From Formicarius rufipectus (lineage: Eukaryota; Chordata; Aves; Passeriformes; Formicariidae): a stretch of 64,000 nucleotides of DNA. The stretch covers positions 1-64,000 of the forward strand of contig VXAU01001338.1 in the NCBI GenBank assembly GCA_013399695.1, in the 5' to 3' direction. Each line of letters opens with the position of its first letter. Position 1 is the stretch's first letter. Made by a program: the position numbers and the translations under genes. A model generated the notes under the pieces. It did no database searches, was not told the DNA's origin, and was given only the letters and a program-made list of their open reading frames with translations. Shown here in pieces: positions 52,813 to 64,000 of the stretch.

Positions 52813-55800
52813 ATGGAGGGTAAAGTCCCTCATTATTAAGGGGTTCTGGGCCATCAGAGCTTCTCAGTGATGCTCCAGGCCACATCTAATTCCTGTGGTT
52901 CCCCTTTCACATCACAACTTGCTGTTGGTTACACAGCCACCTCCCAACCCCACAAAAGTCCTCCCTGCTGTGGTAGAACAGGAATTCTGGTGTGGGGTCC
53001 CCTGTGCATCCCACCTATCAGAGAGGAAACAGGTACTTGTGCTTCCAGGTGCAGCTCACGCTGACACGGAGCTCGTGGACTCCATGATGCAAAAAATCTC
53101 TCTGTTGGAACAACAAGTAAAGAAACAAGCACAAGAAATCCAGCTGAAGGTAAAAATCAGCCCCTTGCTGAGCCTGCTTTTTGTCTTGCTTTGATGGTTG
53201 AAGCCACAGCAGTTCCACCTGTTCAGACCTTATTTGGGCTAAAAAAACGTTAATATGTGGCTGAAGGAGACTTTGCAAAGCAACAGAGAAATTGGATCAG
53301 GCCTTGGGGTGGGAGAGGAGAAAGTCCCTGCTGTCACTTCTTACAGCAGTGGCTCCCAGCACCCTGGCACAAATGCCAGCAGCTTTTTGGCTTCAGACTT
53401 TTTATTTTTTCCCTTCCTTTTGTTTTCTGAAACAGCAGCAGCTCACACAGCAGAGTCATCCTGGAGCAGACCTATCTGCATTACTGAATAGAATAAATAC
53501 CCTTTAATAGCTCAGAATAAATATCCTTGTTTTGTTTTATTTTTGAAGAAATGGCTGCAGAGGTGCTGGTTTAGTTCCTAGATCAACCCTTCAGCAGGAA
53601 GCACAGGAGCCTCTGTGTGCCCACAGCTCTTGTGCAGGTGGAGGACTTAGAGACAGGTCACCTGTTCCTGGAGTTCTGTATTTATCCCACCTCTCACTTG
53701 AGGCTAATTGAGGTATTTGTGAGGTGATTTAGCCCTTCTGACCCTTATTTTTTCCTGTCTCTGAGTGAGGTGAGAGTATGCGCACTAGACTCACCCAACC
53801 AGGACTAACTGTGCCAACTGTGCCTCAAGGTCCTGAGGCCCAGGAACTAAGTGAGGTCATTATTTGTTCTGTCCCTGCAGGACAGGAGGATCGCTGAGCT
53901 CGAGCTGAAGATAAAGACTCTTCAGGAAGGAGAAGGTAAAATCTAATCTACCTTCTGGGAGAGCTACAGTGCTCCTCCCAGAGTTGTCCTTGGCTCCAAA
54001 GCCCAGGAGCCTCTTGGGTAAGAGGTTCCAGCTCCACTGGTACAATTTCCTAGAGCAGATCTGCGCTTCAACTCGATCTGTTACTCAGCTTCTTCTGGTG
54101 CAGTGCAAATCGTCATTTCCTGGCCTATTATCTGTGGGTTATTATGTTTCCATGAGTGTAAAGCAACCAAACAGACATCCAAGGGTGGTCAGAAAAGCAA
54201 CAGCAAAATAAAGAACAGTAAATACTGCAGAGTTCAAACACGAAGGGAAACTGCAACAGCTGAGAGAAACCAAAAATCTAATTGGAGTCTTCAACAGGTC
54301 CAGGCTCACTTTTCCTTCAAGGAAATTGAATCCAGCGTTAAGTGAGTCACTGAAGGTCTCTTCCCCTAATCTGTTCCTTGGAATCCAGCAGCTCTCCTAC
54401 TGAGCCCACACATGCTTCCTACCATGGCTGACCTACCTTGCTAGCGCAGAACTGTGGTAACATTTTTCATTTCCTGAGTAGAAAACACAACTGTGCCTGT
54501 CAAACCACAGACATGAGGTTTGGGCCTCACCATGCATTGTGCTGCAACTCAGCCAAGAATTTTGAACCCAGCTTTAGTGGATACCTGCTAATTTTTTTAA
54601 ATGGGCTGAGGAAGCCAAGCAATTTTCCTTGCATAATTGCCAACAGCATCACTCAGCTTCCTGCAGCACAAAACTTGACCAGTGTCATTCACAACTGTCT
54701 CTGAGTCAGTCAGCATCCTTGTCAAACCACTGCAGGCTGAATTGTCAGGGTCCAGCACACAAAGCTCATGCTCAGCTCCTGTGTCACAGAGGCTCGAGTT
54801 CACTTACAGTGCAGGCAGGTGCTGCTGGGGCTCTGTGCTGTGTGACACAGGTTATCTACAGGCTCTTTAAGGTTGTACACAGAAACATCAGCTCTTCTTT
54901 TTCAGATGCTCCTGACTCATCCACCCTAGAAGAACTGGAAGTGAGGTGCCTTCACCTCCAGAGACAGGTCTCTGAGATGGAGGTGAGACACTTGCTTCAC
55001 TGGCCCTCAGCCACCCGCACCTTCAGTTTGAGATCCTTGCAGTCTCATGCTGTTTGGCCTTTTTCAAGCTGTCACTTTGATCATCACAACTGTTCCCCTC
55101 ATTCTGGAAAGCAAAAGCAGGTTGGATGTGAGCAACAGGGCAGAAGGAGGTTTTTTGATACACAAACATCTGTGCCTCTTGCAAGCCTTTTCATTTTGAT
55201 TTCCAGGACTGCAGAACTGTTCTTTGTAGCTCCTACAGTCTTGAGAGATTACACTATCACTACAAATGCTTTCCTATTCCCTCTTGCCTGCTACTAGTAG
55301 AGCTGCTACCTCTGCCCTGCCAGTGAGTCTGCCTGCCTGGGCCAAGGAGCTCCAAGACAAACCTCTTCTACCTCCCCTTCTGCTTCACACAGTCACAAGT
55401 GAGCAGGCCCAGGTTTCCATTTCTAGTTTTCTGAAGCTCTGGCCTACAGAACTGACTTGAACTTTCCCCTGTCAGCGGTTTCTGAATGACTATGGTTTGA
55501 TTTGGGTTGGAGAGACACGGGATCAGCTGGAAGATACAGAACTGCTCAGGGATGAAGAGGAGCTGCTGCCAAGGAGCCTCTGGGAGCCAGGTAAAGCACC
55601 AGCACCCCTGGGTGAAGCAGCTATCCCAACTCCCACTGACTGCTTAGAGAAGGTAGAGAATTGGGATCCTCAGAATTTGTGATCCTGTGCCAAAACCTTC
55701 TCATCAATCCATCACAGGGATGAGAGATGTGGGGCAACCTAACAGGAACTAAGCCAGGCAGGAGACTTAATTTTATATACCTATATTTTATAAGCTCTTC

Positions 55801-58800
55801 AAGAGAGAACCTGATGGCTCAGCCCTGTGGGAGGACCTCACAGCAGCTGTTTCCTGCAGAATTCACATACCCTGCACCTTTGAAAGTTGATTGCTCTAAT
55901 AATATTGACGTAAAGTGGGTGGAAAACAGAATCAGGTGCTTTGTGTACACATCAGTTGTAGTAACTTACCCACATTGTCTGGCTCCATCAGGGAGTATTG
56001 TTTGCCTTTCCTCCCAACTACCAAGTGAATGGTTTAATTGAGACCTGACTGTGCTCTGTGAGGTCCAAGCATGTTTGGCAACGGCTTCTTAGGAAATGGT
56101 AACAGAGATAAAAAAGGAAGGATACTTGGGCTGTAGAGCCAATGTTGCTTCCTAACCACCATGCAAATATTAGCTAACTAGGCCTTCCCCACCCTTAGAT
56201 GCACGAGGGGACAGACAGATAGAAATCAGTTGAAATAGTTTTGGTTTCTGCTCACTGACCCTTTTTAAGGGTGTTTCCCCATCCTTCTTTAGCAAATCTT
56301 AAAAAAGTAGAAGAGCAAATACGAAGGGCTTTACCTCAACATGCATATTTTCTTTCATTTCCTCATCTGATTTCTTTCCTTTGCCCCATCACAACCCTTT
56401 TACTGCTTCACCCTACCATCCCTCAAGCACCCAGACAAACACCCTTGCAGTGTCCCTGCCCCAAGAGCAACCTGCTGGTGCAGGCAGTTGCCTGTGTTTA
56501 CACTGACACTCCTTCAGCACCTCTGCCCTGATCCATTGATCCAATCTAGTTAATCCAACTAGTGAAATTCCTGGCTGTGCATTGTGCAGGGACAACACAG
56601 CACTTCTGAAGTGATAAACAAGACAAAGCAGAGCGTGGAGCCCTGTGAGTTTGCATCCTCTGCCCTGCCCTTGTGGTTTAGCCCACACCCACATGGACCT
56701 GGCAGTGCTGCACCACAGCAGGAGTGTCGCACGTTTGCAAACATGTGAAAGGCAAACCATGACAGCCTCAGAAATGTCAGGGCTCAAGCACACCTGGAAT
56801 TCATACACATAAAAGCTGCTCTGCTGCCATCCCCTTCCCCCTGTAACTCTGATCCCTCTGCCGCAGGTGGAGGAGTTGCTTCCAAACACGAGATTGATTT
56901 TGATTTAATCTTGGAGAACATTAAGTATTTGAACCTGCTGGCTGGAGAAGACATTTGTCAAATTGAACACACACTGCAGGGGGCTCGGCTGAGACAGCCA
57001 GAACCCCTCCCTCTCACCCTGTACCGAAATGGCATCGTCATGTGCAACGGAGCCTTCCGGCCCTACCAGGACCCATCCACACAGGTATGCAAAGGTCTGC
57101 AGGGGAGTTAGAGCCATCCTGCCATCCTGCATTAAGCCCCAGGAAAGGGAATAAGCCTTCTGAGCTCATCTCAGTCCTAAAAAGGAGCTCAGCATTCCCA
57201 CAGTGCCTTCAAAGAGTTGTATGTCTTTCTGCAGTAGTTTTTAGAGGTGAGATTCTGTGTCTTTGGTGCAGACTTTGCTGCATGGCAGACCACCACAAAT
57301 AGGAGCAGCCCAGCAGAAAGATCACTCCTGAGCTAAACAGCAAGTCTGTGGTGCAACCATGAGCTCTTGTGTTGTTTCAGCAATGCCTGCAGGACATTAT
57401 GGATGGATATTTCCCTTCAGAGCTGCAGCCCCGATACCCCAATGGCATCCCTTTGCAGGTAAATGCCAAACCCTTTTCACCAGCTTTTGGGGAGAAATTG
57501 CTCTCTTGCTTCCCAAGAAAATTGTTGAGGTTTATTTCATCGATCTGCTGGATGCTCCCCACAGCAAATTGTGTTTGAGGTTTGTGATGCTGTGCAGGTG
57601 TGTCTGGGGGAAAGGGTAGTGGGGAGCACACCTGCTACAGCCGTTAGAGGAAGTGAGGGAGTGTTTCTGCATCAGCACTGAAGGGCTTCTCTGCCTCAGG
57701 GAATCTTGGCTTGGAATGAGGCTTCTAAGGGCAGGCTCTGTAAGAGAAGTAGCATGTGCAGCATGTGAAGAGCTGTGTCACTAAAAGGGGAAAAAAGGAG
57801 TTCTCAAATAGATGCCCTGGAGAGCTTTTAAAACCAGATTGACCAAGTGTCTCTCCAAGAGGATGTCGCAAGAGTTTCTTTTGCCACAAGCTAAATAGAT
57901 TTGGCCACCTGAGGTTCTTCTGGGCCCTGCTTTTTTATTTCTCAGAAATGGCAAAAAGCCAAGGCCATCTTTGTAGGCAAAAAGCCTCAGAGGACTCGAA
58001 TCTAGGGCTTTGAGTGCATCTGAAACATAAGCAGGAACAACCAGAGGCTGGACCTACCCACTGCCACAAAGAAACCAGGGCACAGCTGCAGAGGCAAGAC
58101 AAGGTCAGTCCACCTGGAGTGAGCTGGGAGCTGTGGAAGTTGGAAAGTCACATGGAAAGAGGATTGTGCAAAGCTCTTGGGGCTGAGGCCCCTTTTAACC
58201 TGTGCATCATTAGTTTTGTTTGGGGTTTACAACTGCTGCTGTTGTTGCTGTGGTTTACTGTGCTCCGATGCAGCGAGAGAAGCTTGTGCAACAGTCAGAT
58301 TTGCTTATGGTAGTTGGACTTAATTCAACAGGTCACCGACAGAAGGGATGTGGTATTTCAGGAGGGAGACCTTCCAGGGAGTTTTCCTGGCCATGGCCAA
58401 GTGGTTGGTCATTCAAAATCAAACCAAGTGCAGGAAACCACCGAGATCCCAGGTAAAATCTTAAACCTGCCTTCAAAATGCAGCTAATTTTTAAAGAGAA
58501 GAATTTCTAAACCTTACCAGGACAGCGCAGCAGGGAGGAGGGGAAGATGGAAGGTCTCAGCAAGAAAGGCAACACTTCTGGGTCAGGGCCTGGTGCTGCT
58601 TCAAGAGCTGAGAGCCAGGCAGCACACACAGTGTCCTCTTGTGTTTAACTCTCCCTAAAGAATGAGACCTGACAAGTGAAAGAACAGAAATGCAGTACGT
58701 TTCCAAAAAACATACCTGCTCTGTGCCTTTCTGAAAGGCCAAACTCCTTCAACTTTCACCACCATCAAAGGCTGAGGGAAGGGGTTGCTAGCAAACAACC

Positions 58801-61749
58801 CCTCTGTTCTCCTACACACTCATTCCAAAAACAGATATCTTCAAGCCACATCAATCTTAACTGTGCTGAATATGGGAGAGTTTCTCTTCAGACTTTCATA
58901 ACAGAATATGGGACATAAGGTCAGGCCACGGATTCCTCATTTTGCTTCTAGGCCTGCATAAGCAATACCTGTCGGGGCTGGAAAGTCAAGCTCTGTCAGT
59001 CAGAGATAGAAACCAGTGGGTTTGTGTGAGCATCACTAAATAACATGTGAATTTCCCATCAGCAACAGCTGCCTGGTCACATACAACTGAACTGCTTGCT
59101 CATTCATCTCAAGGCTATTCCCAAACAGAAGCTCTGCTATGTATTCCCTTTATCTGTGCAGGGAAAAAAATAATTTTTCAAACAAAAAGGAATGGACACC
59201 AACAAATACACTCTGACAAGGTGGAAAATTGTCCACATCTGTTAAAATGGTGATAATTTCAGTTTTTCATAGCAGAGCTATCCAGGTTTCTGTGCATCCC
59301 AGCTGTGCTGAACAGGCTGTGCTGTTCTCACTGTTGATGTTGACAATCAAATGTTTAGTGGGCCAGAAAGTGGGACAAACTTCAAGGGAGGAACCCAAGA
59401 GTGAGTCTCAGCCTCGCTAGGGGTGGTGAGAGCTCTCCCTGTCGGCTGCTGCACCTTCTCCTTTCACCACATCACCCTCTTCTGGGGGCAAAATGTCTGC
59501 CAAGAAGGTCACACACAGACACATCTCCCCTCTGTTCTGGCAGGTCCCAAAGCCTCCTTGGAGCAGTTTCCCAAGGGAATGTCCAAGCCACTGAAACACG
59601 GAGTGCTTGGTGTCCAAGGCTCAGCTGGAGCAGCACAGCAGGTATGAGTGGACCCCCAGACACCCACAGGAGGAGGCCAGCAGGGATTCCCTGGGCTCAG
59701 CACCCTGCACAGCACCAGCACCCCTTCCTTGTGCCTCTCAGCTCCCTGTGATCTCCTCCTCCCAGAGAGGCTCCACAGGAGCACACGTGGCACTTTGGCA
59801 CCTGCCTCTGGGCTGTCCTGGCATTGGCTGCTCTCTGTGCAGTGGTGACACTCCCCTGGTTTGGTTTCAGGGCTCTGATGGGGTGCAGAGCAGCAAAGAG
59901 ACCTTGGTGGAGACACCCAGACTGGCTGACCTGGAGAGGTGCAGGTACAGCCCCTCAACCCCTGCCCTGTCAGGATCTCCTTTCATCACTGCAGGTTTAT
60001 TTCAGGGGGTTCTGCTGAGGAAGTAAATAGACTTTCCTCTTTTAGACCTTAGAAATGATCAGAAAAAAGGCCAAGTTCGGTCTCTTGGGAAGACCACTGA
60101 ATTTTTCATGGCAAACCTGCCATATTTTGCATCTCTAACAAACAGCTTCTTTTGTTCCAAATGTCACATATTTCTGTGAGTTTTCCCAACAAGCCACGGC
60201 CTAAGAGCTTGAAACCATCCAAGAAGCTGTTTGCAGTCATGTTAAGTGGGAGAATCCCTCCAAGAAACTGATGCCCGAGTGGGAGGTCTCCCTAACAGCA
60301 CTTTTCCACTCAGTCCTCTGGCAAGCCAAGACCCAAATAGCTGATGAAAAAAAAAAAAAACCAAGCAGATTATTTTTAATCAAAGAAGTAGGGCGAAGGA
60401 CTTACCAGACAGTCCTGATTTAAAATGAAAAAGCTATAAAAGGTTAACAACACTCTTCAAAGCACCTTCAGGCAGGGAAAGCACAGCAGCAGCTTGGGCA
60501 GTGGGTTGGTCTGTTTGCCTGCAGTCAGACAGGGCCTCATTCACATCTAGAACATTCCCAAATGTGAAACTCTTCTCTCCTGTTCAGACCACACCAGCAT
60601 TCTGCATGTTCTGCCCATGGAGTGGAACTCACTCCTCAGCTGACAGAGTTTTCTCTCCAGGGTGGAGACATCTGCAGAGGCTGAAGCTCCTGCCCCTGGT
60701 GTCTGCACTCTCCGTGTCAAATCTGAGAGTGGGGAGCACACCCACGTGGTGAAGATGCTGTTCACAGACACCATCGGGGACCTGCGCCAGCACCTCGCCC
60801 ACATCAGGCATGCCCAGGACTTCCTCCCCTCCTTGCCTGGCTCTGTAGGGCCCCAGGGAAGGGTTCTTGGTGACTGTTGAAGGCCTAGATCTTCAAACAT
60901 CAGCCTGAGCTGGGTCACAGCCCCAGCCCGCTGCCCCTTCATCTCCCTCACCAGATGCTCCCCAGGCAGTGCTGTCAGGGTCTCATAGCTCAGAGCATTT
61001 CACACCAGTCTTTGCCAAAAAGCTGATTCAGACATCCTCTGTCCTCCCAAAATTGCCATCAGACCCAGGCCATTACTACTGCTCAGCAGCACTCACATGA
61101 CTATAGTGCCACCATTCCCAAGGTACTGATGCAGCCTGGAAGTTGAGCTACAGTCTTTGCTTGGCTGCTGGATCAACACTCCCTTTGCTCAGCCATCTCA
61201 ATATCCCATCCCATTTATTGCTGCCCAAGAGCTCACACATCTCTTTGGGGACAGTTCCAGATGGCTGAGGGCCTCCTTTGCTCTTCCCACTCCTGTCACA
61301 GGCCAGGGCCCTGGCCTTGATCTGAGCCCAGGATGAGCTCAGTGCTGTTGGGATGCACAAGCCTCCTTCCCACTGCAGCTGTGCAGCTGGAACAGCTGCT
61401 CTGTGCCTGGCTGTCTGCAAAGGGCTGGAAGCCCTTTTTTCTGCTCTTGCATAACCACAGCCAGAGCATCTCAGCAAAACCTTGGGGGATCCTGTGAGTG
61501 GGAAAGATTGTGCTGTTCTTTCCTAGGGGTGGAGACTCCGACTCATATGAGATCATCAGTACCTTTCCCCAGAGGGTGTACACGGACAACTCCAGGAGCC
61601 TGCAGGAATGTGGGCTGATCCCCAATGCCTCCTTGCTGCTGAGGAGAAGAAACCCCACCCAAGAAGAGGGACTGGACTGCAAACACCCTAACAGCTCCTC
61701 ACCCCATGCTCTGCAAGAAGGAGCTGCCTCGCACCGTTACCTGGTATAA
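52813..61749 (+). CDS. UBXN11: UBX domain protein 11 (SEP and UBX domains), 12 coding exons
   Basis: UBX/SEP family protein, expected to bind p97/VCP and linked in mammals to Rho-GTPase and actin control (socius). Coding exons: 52813-52819, 53049-53149, 53881-53935, 54906-54982, 55476-55590, 56867-57084, 57381-57458, 58332-58452, 59544-59641, 59871-59944, 60661-60807, 61527-61749; 437 residues. The predicted start in the 28-base exon 52792-52819 has a strong context (AGCATGG) and is in phase with the next exon. Residues 4-80 form a coiled coil (LLEQQVKKQAQEIQLK, then the repeat-like LELKIKTLQEGE). A SEP domain lies at about 165-240 (LYRNGIVMCNGAFRPY, DIMDGYFPSELQPRYPNGIP). A UBX domain lies at about 330-400 (LRVKSESGEHTH, YEIISTFPQRVYTDNSRSL). 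The human proline-glycine repeat tail is absent. The intron 60808-61526 has a GC donor. The exon 59544-59641 is the least certain. Confidence 0.93.
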
Positions 61750-63240
61750 CCTGCCCTGGCTGGAAAGAGGTTTTATTTCCAGATTTAGTTTCATTGTGCC
61801 ATTACCTGGGATGGAAAAGAGCTTGGAGAAGTGGTTTGGGCTCTCCCTGTGGCAATGGGTGCCAGGCCCACCCCTGGTGCCTCACAGTGGGTGTTATTTC
61901 CCAGGACAGGTGGGCTCCCAACACAGGGAGCTTCCAGCAGGCCTGGTCCCAAATCTCTGTGGAGGGTTACACAGGCTGATCCCTGCCCAGGGCAGCCCAC
62001 CAGCTTCACACTGGTACTGGGCAGATGCTTGGCTGGGCTTAGGGACTCTGTAGCAGAGGGACAGACACACAGCTAGGGGCAGTTTGCTTTCCACACACAG
62101 CTGCTCCCCACAGATTTCAATTGCAATGACACCAGGGGAGAAACAGCCCCAGTTCTATGGTCCCTGGTGAAGCTAAACCTGAAGACCTTGAGCCTTTGCA
62201 ATGCTGGGACTGAGCCAGACTCGACTCAGCCAGGAGATCCTGCTACTGGGTTTCCTGTACGTGCACAGCTCCTTCCCTTGGACAGCCCCCAGCTCCGGCG
62301 GGGCCCGGGCTCCAGCCTGCCCGCCCCTCCCTCCCTCCCTCCTCCTGCTGCCGGAGCTGGATGCTGCAACAGGACACCGTGTCATTGGAGAAGAGCATAA
62401 TCCCGCCGCGGCTTCTCTGCCGAGCCCTGAATAAAGCATCTTCCTCCCTTTCCGTGGGCTGGTGCTGCACTTTGCAGGCCCTTTTCCTCTTCTCCAGCAC
62501 ATTCCTGCCATTCCAGCTGTGACAAGCTCCCACTTGACTCCCAGCTGACAACACTCCCACTCCTTCGAGGCAGCGCCTTCTGGCAGGTTCCCTCTGAGCA
62601 GACCCAGGCCTCATTAAAGGCTCCCAATGAAACCCTTTATTCCTGTTGCAGCTTCCACTTCCTTTAGATTCAAACGGCACAGTTACTGTGCAAACTCTGG
62701 GTGCTCAGAGCTCTTCCCAGTCCCCTCCAGCCAGAGGTGGACTCTGCACAACTCAAACACAGGAAGCAAACTAGCAGCTTCCACAGGCTTCCTGTGACCT
62801 GCAACTCAACCCACACAGGTCTCACTCAGCTTCCTCCTTTTCCCACCTGCAGTAGATCCAGGAGCAGCCTTTTCCAGCATACCCCTCTGCCTCCTGGTCT
62901 GTAAGCAGCCAGGTAATCTTTGTGCCAGGGGGTTGATTTTTGCTCACATGTCTGGCTGAAGCTGCCCCTGCCCTGGGCTGTTGCTCTCACCACGCAGAGG
63001 AGTGGAATGCTCTAGTGAAGAACCTGTCACTACCACACCGTGGGACATTCAGACAAGTCCTGTGAGCCTTTGATTAGCAGCAGCACTCTAAGGTGTTAAG
63101 ATCTTTTGTCAAGCTGCCGCAGCAAGTACAACTGACTCTGCTTCTCTGAGCTGGAAATGACTCAGAATCATTACGTAGGGTGATGTTTAACCTGTAGTCA
63201 AAATAAAAGCAGATTTAAAAAAATGCAGGAGCACTGAAAT
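61750..63240 (+). other. UBXN11: UBXN11 3' UTR and tail-to-tail junction
   Basis: A plus-strand AATAAA at 62430-62435 would give a 0.68 kb 3' UTR; another at 63202-63207 a 1.45 kb one. A CpG-richer patch with CCTCCCTCCCTCC repeats lies at about 62290-62415. No coding sequence is recognised. Confidence 0.5.
62430..62435 (+). terminator. UBXN11: Candidate UBXN11 polyadenylation signal
   Basis: AATAAA 680 bases after the stop codon, followed by pyrimidine- and TG-containing sequence. The alternative is AATAAA at 63202-63207. Confidence 0.45.
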
Positions 63241-64000
63241 GAAAGGTACAGTAACATTTAATAGCATTTCGGAAGACAACACTGGTTATAAACTTGCTTT
63301 TTGGCAGGAAAACAAAATGCACTTAGTCCAGGATTGCAAAAAAGCCAACTCAAAAAGGAAAGATCAGACAGCTGGAGCATCAGCTGGTCTGGGGCAGCCC
63401 TGAACCACTAATGTTCACGAGGGAACCCTGTCACAGTGGAGGGTGGCTGGAGCAGCACAGATCCCACTGCCAGCCCCATCCATCCCCCCAGGCAGCACAG
63501 ATCCCACTGCCAGCCCTGTCCATCCCCCCAGGCAGCCTTTGCCCCCAGCTCCTCCATGGTGGGTGGTCAGACCCCAACTCTGTGCAGTATTTTTTGCATT
63601 AAATTAAGACGAAAAAAAATTTACTTAGTTGCCATAATGTCTACCGTTGAGATGAAAAGGGAGGGGGGGGGGAAAAAGGGAAAAAAAACCAAAACCAAAA
63701 AGGAAGTGAGGCAGCAGAACGTACAATTTTAACAGCAATTAGGAGAAGTGGGAAGTGACATGCAGCCCTAAGCCCTTCCCTCCCAAGGCAGGGGAGGGGG
63801 CTGACGGCCAGCCACACTTCGCACGGCCCCAGAGGCTTTGCTGTTGCAGAGGCACTGGAAGCTGTGAGAGTCAGGCCCAGCTTTGCTCACAGGCCACGAG
63901 CAGCGATCGTCAGACTTGCTTTGGATCCCTCTGAGACGATGTCGGGCTGAGGCAGGAGGCAGTCAGAGGCAGCTGCAATGAGTTTTGGTCATGGGTTTCC
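63241..64000 (-). other. Probable 3' UTR of the next minus-strand gene (SH3BGRL3 by synteny)
   Basis: A minus-strand ATTAAA at 63257-63262 could end a transcript entering from the right. In human the gene facing UBXN11 tail-to-tail is SH3BGRL3. No part of its coding sequence is in view, so this is inference from gene order. Confidence 0.35.
63456..63537. repeat. 40 bp direct duplication
   Basis: Two adjacent, nearly identical copies of a unit containing AGCACAGATCCCACTGCCAG and CCATCCCCCCAGGC. Confidence 0.85.

Overview
The window is vertebrate nuclear DNA, almost certainly from a bird. Evidence: CR1 LINE 3' tails ending in the usual TGATTC-like octamers; a reconstructed 202-residue LIN28A with avian-style sequence; compact, GC-rich, minisatellite-rich DNA as on a gene-dense microchromosome; and small assembly gaps at GC-rich or homopolymer sites. 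I cannot name the species. Genes were assembled by hand, exon by exon, from splice sites, reading phase and protein similarity recalled from memory.

Layout, left to right. (1) 1-1600: minisatellite and unassigned DNA. (2) 1612-12880, minus: DHDDS, eight coding exons giving exactly 333 codons, plus a likely 5' UTR exon and a CpG promoter with CRE and NRF1 sites near 12.8 kb. (3) 12.99-13.57 kb: two CR1 tails. (4) 13795-about 29.4 kb, minus: LIN28A, with a 3.7 kb 3' UTR rich in microRNA seed matches, exons 4, 3 and 2, a 9.4 kb intron 2, and a first exon that is probably inside a 399-base gap. (5) 29.35-38.36 kb: no gene recognised; two CpG-rich blocks, probably the LIN28A promoter and perhaps upstream CRYBG2 sequence. 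(6) 38366-46199, plus: CRYBG2 (AIM1L), a long disordered N-terminal exon, twelve beta-gamma crystallin motifs and a C-terminal beta-trefoil. (7) 47.34-47.95 kb: an orphan promoter-like CpG block with three inverted CCAAT boxes, then a minisatellite. (8) 48132-49862, minus: a two-exon, 69-residue CD52-like GPI-anchored glycopeptide gene. (9) 51.58-62.4 kb, plus: UBXN11, including one GC-AG intron. (10) The right edge is probably the 3' UTR of a minus-strand gene, SH3BGRL3 if synteny holds.

The order DHDDS-LIN28A-CRYBG2-CD52-UBXN11 and all orientations match human 1p36.11 as I know it, inverted as a block, except that I find no ZNF683. The genes do not form one pathway: DHDDS makes dolichol precursors, LIN28A controls let-7 and pluripotency, CRYBG2 is a crystallin-fold protein, CD52 a leukocyte surface peptide, UBXN11 a p97/VCP-adaptor-type protein. 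I saw no tRNA, rRNA, CRISPR or prokaryotic system. The most interesting signals are a minisatellite carrying repeated copies of the DHDDS 5' splice site, overlapping let-7/miR-125 sites in the LIN28A 3' UTR, the small CD52 gene, the orphan CCAAT-array promoter, and an RFX X-box at the UBXN11 promoter.
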